A DNA stretch of 64,000 nucleotides, from assembly GCA_003168255.1 (NCBI GenBank), contig PMSU01000117.1, forward strand, positions 1-64,000. The letters are read 5' to 3'. The number at the start of each line of letters is the position of its first letter. Position 1 is the first letter of the stretch. A program made the position numbers and the translations under genes. A model generated the notes under the pieces. That model had not been told where the DNA came from. It made no database searches and saw only the letters and a program-made list of their open reading frames with translations. This document shows, in pieces, positions 13,918-22,509 of the stretch. This stretch comes from Actinomycetota bacterium (lineage in GTDB: Bacteria > Actinomycetota > Actinomycetes > Streptosporangiales > Streptosporangiaceae).

Positions 13918-15471
13918 GTGCAAGGACGGCGCGACAGATCACCGGGCACGCTGATCCGCGTGCATCGCGAGGCTGCTGGGCTGACCCAGCGGCAGCTCGC
14001 CGAGACGGCGCGGGTCAGCATCGGCGTGGTGCGTGACCTTGAGCAGGGACTGACGGTTCGCCCGCGTGCCGAGACGGTACGGCGGCTCGCATCCGCACTG
14101 GGGCTGGACGGGCGCAAGACGGAGAACCTGCTCGCCACCGCGCCAAGGCAGCCGAGAACCCTGCCTGCTGCCCGGACCCTCGAGGCGAGCGGCGGCCCGT
14201 CCGGCCTGCGGATAAGCGTGCTGGGTCCGCTGACAGCGTGGCGCGACGGCTCGTTCATTCCGCTTGGCCCGGAAATGCAACGGGCAGTGCTCGGGCTGCT
14301 CGCGCTGCATTCGAATACGTCGCTGCACCGCGAGGTGCTTATCGACGCGCTGTGGGGAGACGCGCCGCCTGCCACGGCGGTGGCCATGATCCAGTCCTAC
14401 ATCAGCAGGCTCCGCCGGCTGCTCGACCCGGCCGAGGACCGTGAAGGGCAGTCACTGATCACTTCGGGTACCAGTTACCGGCTCTGCATCGCCGCCGACG
14501 AGCTTGACCAGATGGAATTCAGCCAGCTGACCGCCCATGCACAGGACGCCCATGCGGCCGGCGAGCTGAGCTCGGCCTGCCAGTTGTACGCCCGCGCGCT
14601 TGACCTCTGGCGGGCCGAGCCGCTTGCCGACGTCAAGGTACTGTCGTCCAATCCCGCCGTTCTCGACCTTGGCCACCAGCGGGCGGCTGCTGTAGTGAGC
14701 TACGCCGATGCCGCCTTCTCGGCCGGCTGGCATGACCGGGTGCTGCGCCAGATGCGCGCCCTGTACCATCGCGAGCCGCTCAACGAACGAGTCGCGGCCC
14801 GGCTGATGATCGCGCTGGCGGGCAGCGGGTGCCAGGCCGCGGCGCTTGGCGTCTATGACGAAGTGCGGCAGCGCCTCGATGATCAGCTTGGCGTCTATCC
14901 GTGCGCCGAACTGGCCGACACCCAGGCGATGGTGCTACGGCAGCAGATCCCTTCCGCCTGCGCCGCCGCCGGAGACCGAGCCACGCTGCGGGCGATCCCG
15001 TCCGGATACGACAGCAGGCAGTGGCCGCCCGATGGGTACCTGGCGCCGGGTCACCCGGCACGGGCCGCCCAGCCGAGCGCTCGCAGTTCGCTGAGCGTGC
15101 TGCGCGGCGGCGGCGACCCTGACGACCCGGCGGTGGTCACGAAATTAGCGGCACCGTCGGCGGCGGCGAAACCCAGCGTCGGTCACTTACGTTCACCAGG
15201 GTCAGCTCGCCGGCGGCAGCGGCCGGGCTACCACGCGAAGAAGCCGCCAGCGGAGTTGGTTCCGCCAGGAAAGTGCAGTGACACAGCGGTGAACAGGCCA
15301 TCATCGATCCTGCCCTGCTTGAAGCAAACGGCCAGCGCGTGGCGGCCGGAAGGATCGGCCCACAGCGCACCGCACCACGCGCCGAACCCAGACTCGCCTA
15401 CCGACGGGGTCACGGCCCGCAGCGGGCGCCCGGTCTGCCCGGAGAACTCCACCACGATGGAACGCGCATAG
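13918..15471 (+). CDS. SARP-type regulator with N-terminal XRE domain
   Basis: Residues 10-75 form an XRE-like helix-turn-helix (GLTQRQLAETARVSIGVVRDLEQGL). Residues 97-190 form an OmpR-like winged helix (ISVLGPLTAWRDG...LLALHSNTSLHREVLIDALWGD...VQSYISRLRRLL type), and residues 195-345 a BTAD domain (DQMEFSQLTAHAQDAHAAG...LVYDEVRQRLDDQLGVYP-like). Such proteins activate secondary-metabolite genes. The GTG start at 13918 has GGAG 10 nt upstream. About 170 residues of low-complexity tail follow the BTAD domain, and its last 244 bp run antisense to the beta-propeller remnant, so the native stop may have been lost. No biosynthetic cluster is adjacent. Confidence 0.82.
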   Translation: MQGRRDRSPGTLIRVHREAAGLTQRQLAETARVSIGVVRDLEQGLTVRPRAETVRRLASALGLDGRKTENLLATAPRQPRTLPAARTLEASGGPSGLRISVLGPLTAWRDGSFIPLGPEMQRAVLGLLALHSNTSLHREVLIDALWGDAPPATAVAMIQSYISRLRRLLDPAEDREGQSLITSGTSYRLCIAADELDQMEFSQLTAHAQDAHAAGELSSACQLYARALDLWRAEPLADVKVLSSNPAVLDLGHQRAAAVVSYADAAFSAGWHDRVLRQMRALYHREPLNERVAARLMIALAGSGCQAAALGVYDEVRQRLDDQLGVYPCAELADTQAMVLRQQIPSACAAAGDRATLRAIPSGYDSRQWPPDGYLAPGHPARAAQPSARSSLSVLRGGGDPDDPAVVTKLAAPSAAAKPSVGHLRSPGSARRRQRPGYHAKKPPAELVPPGKCSDTAVNRPSSILPCLKQTASAWRPEGSAHSAPHHAPNPDSPTDGVTARSGRPVCPENSTTMERA

Positions 15472-16109
15472 TCGATGCCCGCGTGCTCGGTCATGGTGTC
15501 GAAGACGGTGGAGCCGTCGGGAGAGATCAGCGGGTTGCTGACGCCCGTGTATGACCCGAAGCGGGCGGACGCCGAGATGAGCAACCGTGCGGTCAGCAGA
15601 TTGCGCCCGGCCGCCGCGGTATCCAGCAGCCGCAGGCCCGATCGCTGCGCCGCCGCCTTGTCCGGACGTGAGTGGTCCATCCAGTCGAAGGCCAGCCTAG
15701 AGTTTCCCGCCCAGGACAGGTAGTCTGCACTGCCCGGGTCCGGTGACTGCCATGTCCTCGTTGCACCGGTGGCCAGGGACACGACGACGATCTCGCCACG
15801 AGAGGTAAAGCTGCTGCTCGGATTCACCGAGATGGCCAGCTCGCTGCCGTCCTGCGATACCGCGAAGAGCGCCCCGTCGTCAGCCGATAGCCGGGGGGTG
15901 TGCAGCGGCAACGGCGGCCCCGGGATCCCGCTGGCATTCAGCCGCAGCTCGTAGTAGCGCGCTGTCACCTGTCCCGTGGCGAGGATGAAGGTGTGATCAT
16001 CACCAGCCGCGGCGAGGCCGGTGAACCCGCCAGCCGACCCGCCGCCGGGCGCCCTGACCGTCGCGATGATCTTGCACCGCCTTCGCACATTCAGCCAGCT
16101 CATGCTCAA
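15228..16109 (-). pseudogene. beta-propeller (TolB/WD40-like) protein, 5' truncated
   Basis: From about residue 15 the frame reads IATVRAPGGGSAGGFTGLAAAGDDHTFILATGQ, then a series of propeller-like blades (SQDGSELAISVNP, LSWAGNSRLAFDWMD, PLISPDGSTVFDTMT, WADPSGRHALAVC). Relatives encoded beside SigE-type ECF sigma genes in actinomycetes carry an N-terminal membrane or anti-sigma-like portion. Here that portion is missing: residues 1-14 are simply the sigma gene's own 3' end read in another frame. I infer a deletion near 16,070 joining the two genes. The 3' end at 15228 overlaps the SARP tail on the other strand. Confidence 0.6.
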
Positions 16110-16578
16110 GCCGCCTGCGCCCGGCGACCAGCCGGGACTTCACCGTCCCGGTGGCCAGGCCGTAGTCCCGGGCAATCGCATCGACAGAGAGGTCGAGCAG
16201 ATAGTGCAAGACCAGTACCTGCCGCTGGCTGGATGGCACCCGCATCAGTGCCCGGCCCAGCGGGCTCAGCGCAAACACATCCTCAGTCGCGCCGGCCGGC
16301 TCCCGGCGCGCGGCGGACAAGCGGGTGACAAGCCGGACGGCCCGGCGCATCCGCCGGCCCGAGTCGGTCGCCAGCCGCAGCGCGACCCGGCGCACCCATG
16401 CGTCGGGATGCGCGTAGTCGCGGATCGTCCACCACCGGGCGTAGGCGCGGGCGAACGCCTCCTGGGCCACGTCCTCTGCCTCTTGGCGGTTCCCGAGAAC
16501 GGCCGCGACCATGGCTACCACCCGGCCGTAGTTGGCCTGGTAGAACTCCTGGAAATCGCCGCCCGGGCCGTTGCCCAC
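16000..16578 (-). CDS. ECF sigma factor (SigE/SigK-like family)
   Basis: The 192-aa product has region 2 (FYQANYGRVVAMVAAVLGNRQEAEDVAQEAFARAYARW, residues 10-50) and region 4 (LMRVPSSQRQVLVLHYLLDLSVDAIARDYGLATGTVKSRLVAGRRRLEHEL, residues 110-160). It directs RNA polymerase to a small stress or envelope regulon in known relatives. The last 25 or so residues are unusual (HRDGQGARRRVGWRVHRPRRGW) and overlap the downstream propeller frame, which fits a deletion that removed the native stop. Confidence 0.85.
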   Translation of the reverse strand: MGNGPGGDFQEFYQANYGRVVAMVAAVLGNRQEAEDVAQEAFARAYARWWTIRDYAHPDAWVRRVALRLATDSGRRMRRAVRLVTRLSAARREPAGATEDVFALSPLGRALMRVPSSQRQVLVLHYLLDLSVDAIARDYGLATGTVKSRLVAGRRRLEHELAECAKAVQDHRDGQGARRRVGWRVHRPRRGW

Positions 16579-17141
16579 AGCTAACCCCGCATCGTCAGCA
16601 GAGCGAGCCGCCCGGCTCGCCAGCCGGGTGCCGGCAGATCGTGCGCCCAGCCTCCCCTTGGAAGCATGCGGGCGTGGGCATCATCACCGCACTCCGCGGA
16701 TAAACACAGACAGGGTGTAGACGCCCCGGACCCTCGCCAGGGTTTGAATTCTCAGGTCACGGTTAGGTAAGGCCGCCCTCGAAGATCGTGATCACGAAGA
16801 CCTGCGTGCCTCCGGCGGGCGAGGCCGCACCTCTTGACCGATGTCGTCGTTGTGGCAGCGCTGACGCTCTTTGGCCCGCAGAGAAGTAAGCCGCAGGTTT
16901 CGTGTCCCCGGGCAGCCGGCGCCCGCACCGGGGAAGGCGGCCCGCAGGCGCCTCCTTCCGCATCGTTTCCAAGATCGATGTGGCAGAGCCCCCCACCGGT
17001 GGTAGGTAACGCCACATCGATCTTCGGCGGCGCTCCGGGGAGCGTGGCTCACGGGGTCAGTGGTGCCGGTGTGACGGGAGTAGTCCGGCCGACAGGACGG
17101 ATCAGCCGGTGTGACGGGAGTGATCCGGCCGACAGGACGGA
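16579..17141. other. gene-free stretch between pheT and the sigma factor
   Basis: This 563-bp stretch has no supportable gene. It contains the palindromic CGTGATCACG motif near 16,787, a 14-bp inverted repeat with a nested palindrome (16971-17024), and a 40-bp tandem duplication (17065-17144) that ends with the pheT stop codon. It serves as the 3' region of pheT and the upstream-distal region of none of the visible genes. Confidence 0.6.
16971..17024. repeat. 14-bp perfect inverted repeat with nested palindrome
   Basis: AAGATCGATGTGGC at 16971-16984 is matched by GCCACATCGATCTT at 17011-17024. The 26-nt loop itself contains CCACCGGTGG. It could form a cruciform or transcript hairpin downstream of pheT. 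Confidence 0.8.
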
Positions 17142-17144
17142 TCA
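17065..17144. repeat. 40-bp tandem duplication at the pheT stop codon
   Basis: Positions 17065-17104 and 17105-17144 are near-identical 40-bp units (GCCGGTGTGACGGGAG...GGATCA) that differ only at TAG versus TGA after GGGAG. The second copy ends in the pheT stop. The duplication leaves the reading frame intact. Confidence 0.9.
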
Positions 17145-19760
17145 GCCGCCGCGCGGGACCGCGTCCACCTGGCGCGCTGCCTCGGCCACGGCGGCGTCGC
17201 GCAGGGATGATGTCTCCTCGACGGTGAGGGTGCGGTCCGGCGCGCGGAATCGCAGCGTGTAGGCGAGTGACTTGCGTCCCTCCCCGGTCTGTTCCCCCGT
17301 GTACAGGTCGAACAGCGCGATGTCCTCGAGCAGCTCGCCCGCGCCAACCGCGGACACTCCCGCGGTCAGCGCCTCCTGCACGCGGGCCGCCGGCACGGCC
17401 GCCGGCACGCTCAGCGCTACGTCCTGCGTCGCCACCGGATAGCCGGACAGCAGCGGCGGCGACACCGGGCCCACCAAGTCTGTCGCGGTCTCGATCACCG
17501 AGAGGTCGACCTCCATGGCGCAGGCCCGGTCAGGAAGGCCGAACGCGCGAACCACCCGGGGATGCAGCTCCCCCGCGTGCCCGGCCAGCCACTCCCGCCC
17601 CTCCCCGGCCTGCACGAATATGGCCGCGCAACGGCCGGGATGCCAGGGCGCCTGTTGAGCGGCGCGGACCTCCACGGGCACCCGGCAAGCGCGGCACACC
17701 TCACTGGCGGCCTGCACCGCATCGGCCCAGGACGCGGGCCGCCCCTGGCTGCCCCACCAGCCCGCGAGCTCGCGGTTGCCGGACAGCACCGCGGCCACCC
17801 GCCGCGGCTGATCGGGGAGCGCGGCGTGCAGCATGCCAAGCTCCTCCACCGTGGGGGCGCGGTCCACCCCGAGGATGGGCGCGACGCCGTCGCTGCCCGG
17901 CCGGGGGTGGAACACCAGCCCCATCTCGAACAGCGCGACATCGGCGAACCCGCGGCCGATGTTGCGGGCGAGCACCCGCAGCAGGCCAGGGAGCAGGGTG
18001 GTGCGCAGCAGCGGCTCGTCCTCACTCAGCGGGTTGGCGACCACCACTGCCACCCGGCGGAGATCCTCAGGTGGCAACTGGAGGGCCTCAGCATCTGCCG
18101 CCGGACCGAACGGCGAGCTCAGCACCTCAACGTAGCCCGAGCCGGCCAGCGCCCGGCCCACCGTGCGGCGCATCCGCTGCCTGCCGGTCAGCCCGTGGCC
18201 CGCCGTGGCGCGCGGCATCCTCATCGGGATATTCGCGTATCCCTCGAGGCGGATGACCTCCTCGGCCAGGTCGCTCGGGTCGGTCAGGTCCGGCCGCCAT
18301 GAGGGCGGGCCGACCACGAGCGCTGCCACCGACCTGTCGTGCCTGCCGTGCTCGTGCCGCAGGTGCTTGCCGTCGGCAGGCGCCCGGCCCTCGGCGGAGG
18401 CAGGCGCGGTCTGCCACACCTCGCACCCGGTCTCGCGCAGCCGCCGTACCACCGTGTCCCGCCCGTAGATCACGCCGGCCACTTCGTCCGGGTAGCTGAC
18501 CGGCAGGGTGATCATGACCGGCTCCACCTCCACCGAGGCGTGCGTGCAGCCGGGCAGTACGCTCGCGCCGCCGAACGAGGCCAGCATCGACACCGCCTTG
18601 GCGGATGCCCGCAGCGGCAGCTCGCGGTCCACGCCGCGCTCGAACCGGTAAGAAGCGTCGCTGCTCAGCTTGTGCCGGCGGCCCATCCGGGCTGTTCCCT
18701 CGGCGGAGAAGTGCGCGGCCTCGATGACCAGGTCGGCGGAGTCCTCGTCGATCTCGGTAGAGATGCCGCCCATCGTCCCCGCCATCGAGATGGGCCCGGA
18801 CGAATCGGTGATCAGGATGTCGTCAGGGTCCAGCGTGCGTACCACGTGATCCAGGGTCTCCAGCTTTTCTCCTGGCTGTGCCCGCCTGACCACGATGGGC
18901 CCGTTGAGCTTTGCCCGGTCGAAGGCGTGCAGCGGCTGGCCGAGCTCGAGCATCAGGTAGTTGGTGATGTCCACGGCGAGCGAGACACAGCGCGTCCCGG
19001 ACCTGGCCAGCCGCACCCGCATCCAGAGCGGTGTCCTGGCGGCAGGGTCAAGGCCGCGCACCTCGCGGAGCACGAACCTGTCGCAGGCAGTCGGGTCAGC
19101 GATGCTCGCCGGGTACACGTCCTGCGCCCCGGAGCCGGGCGCGTCGTCGGTGATATCGGTTCCTGCCGGGTCGGTGAACGACATGCCGTAGGCGCTGGCC
19201 AGCTCCCGCGCCACCCCGCGGACCGACAGGGCGTAGCCGCGATCCGGGGTTACCGCGATGTCCAGCACGACATCCCGCAGACCGGCGTACTCCGCGAAAT
19301 CCGCGCCCAGCGGGGCGTCGGTCGGCAGCACCAGGATCCCGGCGTGATCGTCGCCGATGGCCAGCTCGGCGGCCGAGCAGATCATCCCGGCCGACATCCG
19401 ACCGTAGGCCTGCTTCGCGCCGATCCGGACGCCGCCGGGCAGCTCGGCACCCGGCAGCGCGAGCGGCACCCGGTCGCCGACGGAGAAGTTAGCGGCACCG
19501 CAGATCACCGCCGCGGGCTCGCCGCCCGGGTCGGTCTCCCCCGCCGTGAGGCGGCAGAACCTGATCGGCTTCTTGTGCTCGGTCAGTTCCTCGATCTCCA
19601 GCACTTCGGCCACGACTACGCCGCGGACGTCGTGCCCCACCTGCTCGGCGGACTCCACTTCGAGCCCGGCCGCGGTGAGCCGCCGCGCCACCTCCGCGGG
19701 GTCGGCGGCTTCATCGCCGATAGGCGCGTACTCGCGCGCCCAGGAAAGCGGGATCCGCAT
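17142..19760 (-). CDS. pheT: phenylalanyl-tRNA synthetase beta subunit
   Basis: Large subunit of the heterotetrameric enzyme, 872 aa. An N-terminal EMAP/tRNA-binding-like domain (residues 40-150), B3/B4 editing domain (LREVRGLDPAARTPLWMRVRLARSGTRCVSLAVDITNYLMLELGQPLHAFD, near residue 240), B5 domain and catalytic-like fold are followed by the C-terminal ferredoxin-like anticodon domain ending near residue 870. The ATG directly follows the pheS stop (TAGATG), so the two genes are translated as a unit. A short Ala/Gly/His-rich insertion (SAEGRAPADGKHLRHEHGRHD) lies near residue 460. Confidence 0.97.
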   Translation of the reverse strand: MRIPLSWAREYAPIGDEAADPAEVARRLTAAGLEVESAEQVGHDVRGVVVAEVLEIEELTEHKKPIRFCRLTAGETDPGGEPAAVICGAANFSVGDRVPLALPGAELPGGVRIGAKQAYGRMSAGMICSAAELAIGDDHAGILVLPTDAPLGADFAEYAGLRDVVLDIAVTPDRGYALSVRGVARELASAYGMSFTDPAGTDITDDAPGSGAQDVYPASIADPTACDRFVLREVRGLDPAARTPLWMRVRLARSGTRCVSLAVDITNYLMLELGQPLHAFDRAKLNGPIVVRRAQPGEKLETLDHVVRTLDPDDILITDSSGPISMAGTMGGISTEIDEDSADLVIEAAHFSAEGTARMGRRHKLSSDASYRFERGVDRELPLRASAKAVSMLASFGGASVLPGCTHASVEVEPVMITLPVSYPDEVAGVIYGRDTVVRRLRETGCEVWQTAPASAEGRAPADGKHLRHEHGRHDRSVAALVVGPPSWRPDLTDPSDLAEEVIRLEGYANIPMRMPRATAGHGLTGRQRMRRTVGRALAGSGYVEVLSSPFGPAADAEALQLPPEDLRRVAVVVANPLSEDEPLLRTTLLPGLLRVLARNIGRGFADVALFEMGLVFHPRPGSDGVAPILGVDRAPTVEELGMLHAALPDQPRRVAAVLSGNRELAGWWGSQGRPASWADAVQAASEVCRACRVPVEVRAAQQAPWHPGRCAAIFVQAGEGREWLAGHAGELHPRVVRAFGLPDRACAMEVDLSVIETATDLVGPVSPPLLSGYPVATQDVALSVPAAVPAARVQEALTAGVSAVGAGELLEDIALFDLYTGEQTGEGRKSLAYTLRFRAPDRTLTVEETSSLRDAAVAEAARQVDAVPRGG

Positions 19761-20882
19761 CTAGATCTCCATTCCGAACGCAGCGGAGAACCGCACGTCA
19801 CCCTCGATCGTGTCCCTGATGTCGGTCACCCCGTGGGCGATCATCAGGGTCCGCTCGATGCCGAGCCCGAACGCGAATCCGCTGTACCGGTCGGGGTCGA
19901 TCCCGCAAGCCACGAGCACCCGGGGGTTCACCATCCCGCAGCCCGCGATCTCGATCCAGCCCTGCGACTTGCACACCCGGCAAGGGTCGCCGCCTGGCCG
20001 GGCCGAGCCGCCGCGGCACACGTGGCACTCCATGGACACGTCCGCTGACGGCTCGGTGAACGGGAAGAAGTCAGGCCGGAACCTGGTTCGCAGTCCCTCG
20101 CCGAACATCGCGTCCACGAACGCCTGGACCGCGCCGCGCAGGTCGGCCATGGTCAGTCCCTCGTCCACCGCCAGGCCCTCGATCTGATGGAACACCGGGC
20201 TATGTGTGGCGTCGAGCTCATCGGTGCGGAAGCACTTGCCTGGGCTCACCACGTACAGCGGCAGCTGGCGGGTCAGCATTGCCCGGATCTGAACCGGCGA
20301 GGTGTGCGTGCGCAGCACCATCCCCGAACCCTCGCCGCCATCAGGCCCGGCCACGAACAGGGTGTCCTGCATGGCCCGGGCCGGATGGTCAGGCGGGAAG
20401 TTGAGCGCGTCGAAGTTGTACCACTCCGCCTCGACCTCGGGTCCCTCCGCCACCTCGTATCCCATGGCGACGAACACATCCGTCAGCCGGTCGCTGACCA
20501 GGGTGTCCGGGTGCCGCGCACCGCGCGGCACGCGGTCGGCCGGCAGCGTCACGTCGACGGTCTCCGCGGTGAGAATCCGCTCGTCCCGTTCGGCTTCCAG
20601 CGCCGTCTCGCGCTCTTCGATCGCGCGGCGCACCTGCCCGCGCGCGGCGCCGACCCGCTTGCCGGCCTCGGCCCTGGCGGCCGGGGGCAGTGCCCCGATC
20701 TCGGCATTGGCCAGGGTCAGCGGCGCCCGGTCGCCGAAGTGCGCGAGCCTGGCCGCCTTCAGCTCGTCGAGATCGCTTGCCGCGGCGATCGCGGCCAGCG
20801 CCGCATCACGCGCCCGCGCCACCTCATCGGGGGAGAGCACGGCCACCTCCACCGGGTCATATTGTGTGCTGCCTGCAGACAT
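19761..20882 (-). CDS. pheS: phenylalanyl-tRNA synthetase alpha subunit
   Basis: Catalytic class II subunit. The N-terminal 90 residues are helical tRNA-contacting sequence. Motif 2 and 3 regions are seen in TDELDATHSPVFHQIEGLAVD and SGFAFGLGIERTLMIAHG. A Cys-rich stretch (CHVCRGGSARPGGDPCRVCKSQGW) lies between. I chose the ATG at 20882 (MSAGSTQYDPVEVAV) with GGGGAG 8-13 nt upstream, giving 373 aa; the long upstream frame is not conserved. Confidence 0.96.
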   Translation of the reverse strand: MSAGSTQYDPVEVAVLSPDEVARARDAALAAIAAASDLDELKAARLAHFGDRAPLTLANAEIGALPPAARAEAGKRVGAARGQVRRAIEERETALEAERDERILTAETVDVTLPADRVPRGARHPDTLVSDRLTDVFVAMGYEVAEGPEVEAEWYNFDALNFPPDHPARAMQDTLFVAGPDGGEGSGMVLRTHTSPVQIRAMLTRQLPLYVVSPGKCFRTDELDATHSPVFHQIEGLAVDEGLTMADLRGAVQAFVDAMFGEGLRTRFRPDFFPFTEPSADVSMECHVCRGGSARPGGDPCRVCKSQGWIEIAGCGMVNPRVLVACGIDPDRYSGFAFGLGIERTLMIAHGVTDIRDTIEGDVRFSAAFGMEI

Positions 20883-21048
20883 TCTTCTGCTCCCCTGAGC
20901 CTGACTGAATGTGACGCTTGCCCAAGCCGCGCGCACCGGGATCGGCTCCCTGGCCGCCGCGGCCTGAGGCCGCAAGGCTGTGGGCTCCGCCCCCGAAGAT
21001 GCATCGCATCGTAGGGCACCCGCCGGGCCGCTGTGCTCGTCCGCTCCG

Positions 21049-22281
21049 TCAGCCGAAGTCGGGCGTCCCGGCGGGCATCGTAAATCGAAACTCCGCGCCG
21101 CCGCCGGGAGCACGCAGCACGTTGATCGTGCCGCCGTGCGCCTCGACCAGGCCTTTCACGATAAACAGGCCCAGACCGGTGCCGCCGCGCCGCTTGGTGC
21201 GCCAGAACGGGCGGAACACCCGGGTCGCGACCTCGGGCGCCACGCCCTCGCCCTGATCGCGCACGGAGACAGCGACCACCTGGGCGCTATCGCCCTGATC
21301 GCCATCCGCGTCCACTGGCTCTATCACAACCGTTACGGTACCAGCGCCGTGCCGCACGGCGTTCTCCACCAGGTTGCAGATGATCTGATCGACCTTGTCC
21401 TGGTCCAGCCATATCTCTGGCAGCGTGCCGTTGACCGTGAGCCGGTACCGGTCGGCGGGATCGCCCGCCGCGACCCGGCCGGCGATGATCCGCCGGACCT
21501 GGGCGGGGATGTCCACCACCTGGCGGTGCACCTCCAGGCGGCCCGACTCGATCCGGGATACGTCAAGCAGCTCGGTGATGAGCCTGGTCACGCGGTCCGC
21601 GTCGGAGTTGACCGTCTCCAGCATGACCATCTTCTGGTCGTCGGTGAACCGGTACCACTTGGCCAGCAGCGTGGCCGTGAAGCCCTTGACGCTGGTGAGC
21701 GGGGAGCGCAGCTCGTGCGCGACGGTAGAGACCAGATCCGCGCGGCTGCGCTCGAGCCTGGCGCGCGGCTCCGCACCGCGCAGGCTGACCACGACGCGGC
21801 GCACCCGCCTGGTGGCCGTGGGGTCCCGCCGCCGCTCGCGGACGTAGCCCATGGTGGCCAGGATCTCTGTCCCGTCCGGCAGGTACAGGGACGCCTCGGG
21901 GTGCCTGGTCCTGGTCCACAGGCCGTTATACGGGTCGGTGCACGCCCACCAGCTGCGGCCGTCCGCATCCCGCAGCGGGAGCACTTCGCAGACGTCCCTG
22001 CCCAGGGCATCGGTGGCCAGCGTGCCGGTCAGCCGGGCCGCCGCGGCGTTGAAGACCTCGACCCGCCCGGCCTGATCGGCGATCACCAGGCCGTCCGGCA
22101 GGTCATCGGCTATGACCAGGCTGGCCAGCGTGTCGGACTGTCCGGTGGGCGGCTGGCCGGATTCTGCCGCGGCGGCTTCGCCGCCGTCGGCCGGTCCCCA
22201 CGCATGACAGCAGCCCGCGCGGTAGTCTTCCACGCGGTAGCCACTGATCCGACGCGACGTTCCCGTCATGACCCCATCCAC
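21049..22281 (-). CDS. soluble PAS-domain histidine kinase
   Basis: The 410-aa product has a PAS domain at about residues 55-125 (ADDLPDGLVIADQAGRVEVFNAAAARLTG). The HisKA phospho-acceptor is near residue 189 (VSTVAHELRSPLTSVKGF). The ATPase N box is NLVENAVRHG, the G1 box DQGEGV and the G2 box GGTGLGLFIVKGLV. No membrane segment is visible, so it senses a cytoplasmic signal. No response regulator is adjacent, which makes it an orphan kinase. It lies between pheST and the rRNA methyltransferase gene. The ATG used may be a few codons too early; MTGTSRRISG is also possible. Confidence 0.88.
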   Translation of the reverse strand: MDGVMTGTSRRISGYRVEDYRAGCCHAWGPADGGEAAAAESGQPPTGQSDTLASLVIADDLPDGLVIADQAGRVEVFNAAAARLTGTLATDALGRDVCEVLPLRDADGRSWWACTDPYNGLWTRTRHPEASLYLPDGTEILATMGYVRERRRDPTATRRVRRVVVSLRGAEPRARLERSRADLVSTVAHELRSPLTSVKGFTATLLAKWYRFTDDQKMVMLETVNSDADRVTRLITELLDVSRIESGRLEVHRQVVDIPAQVRRIIAGRVAAGDPADRYRLTVNGTLPEIWLDQDKVDQIICNLVENAVRHGAGTVTVVIEPVDADGDQGDSAQVVAVSVRDQGEGVAPEVATRVFRPFWRTKRRGGTGLGLFIVKGLVEAHGGTINVLRAPGGGAEFRFTMPAGTPDFG

Positions 22282-22509
22282 TCGAACAGTCTTCCGCCCG
22301 GCGTGTGCCGCGGATCCGGTCCAGGCCGGTGGCGCCGCCCGTCATCGCGCAACGTAACGGAACGCGATCAGACTCTAGCGCGTAGGAGCGGTCCAGCGGG
22401 AGTCCCTAGTTTCATGGGACATATACCGCTTTAGACGGCTACGCACTGGATGCCCGACCTTATGGTGTCGGAAACGCACTCCCACCAGGGAAGAATCACC
22501 TTCCCCGGT

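Noticed and set aside
13710-14387. 225-aa minus-strand frame
   Set aside because: Mostly antisense to the SARP gene; only its last 45 residues look protein-like and no start codon is convincing.
18339-20048. 569-aa open frame on the plus strand
   Set aside because: It is the antisense of pheT and pheS, with composition biased by GC-rich codon structure and no recognisable motifs.
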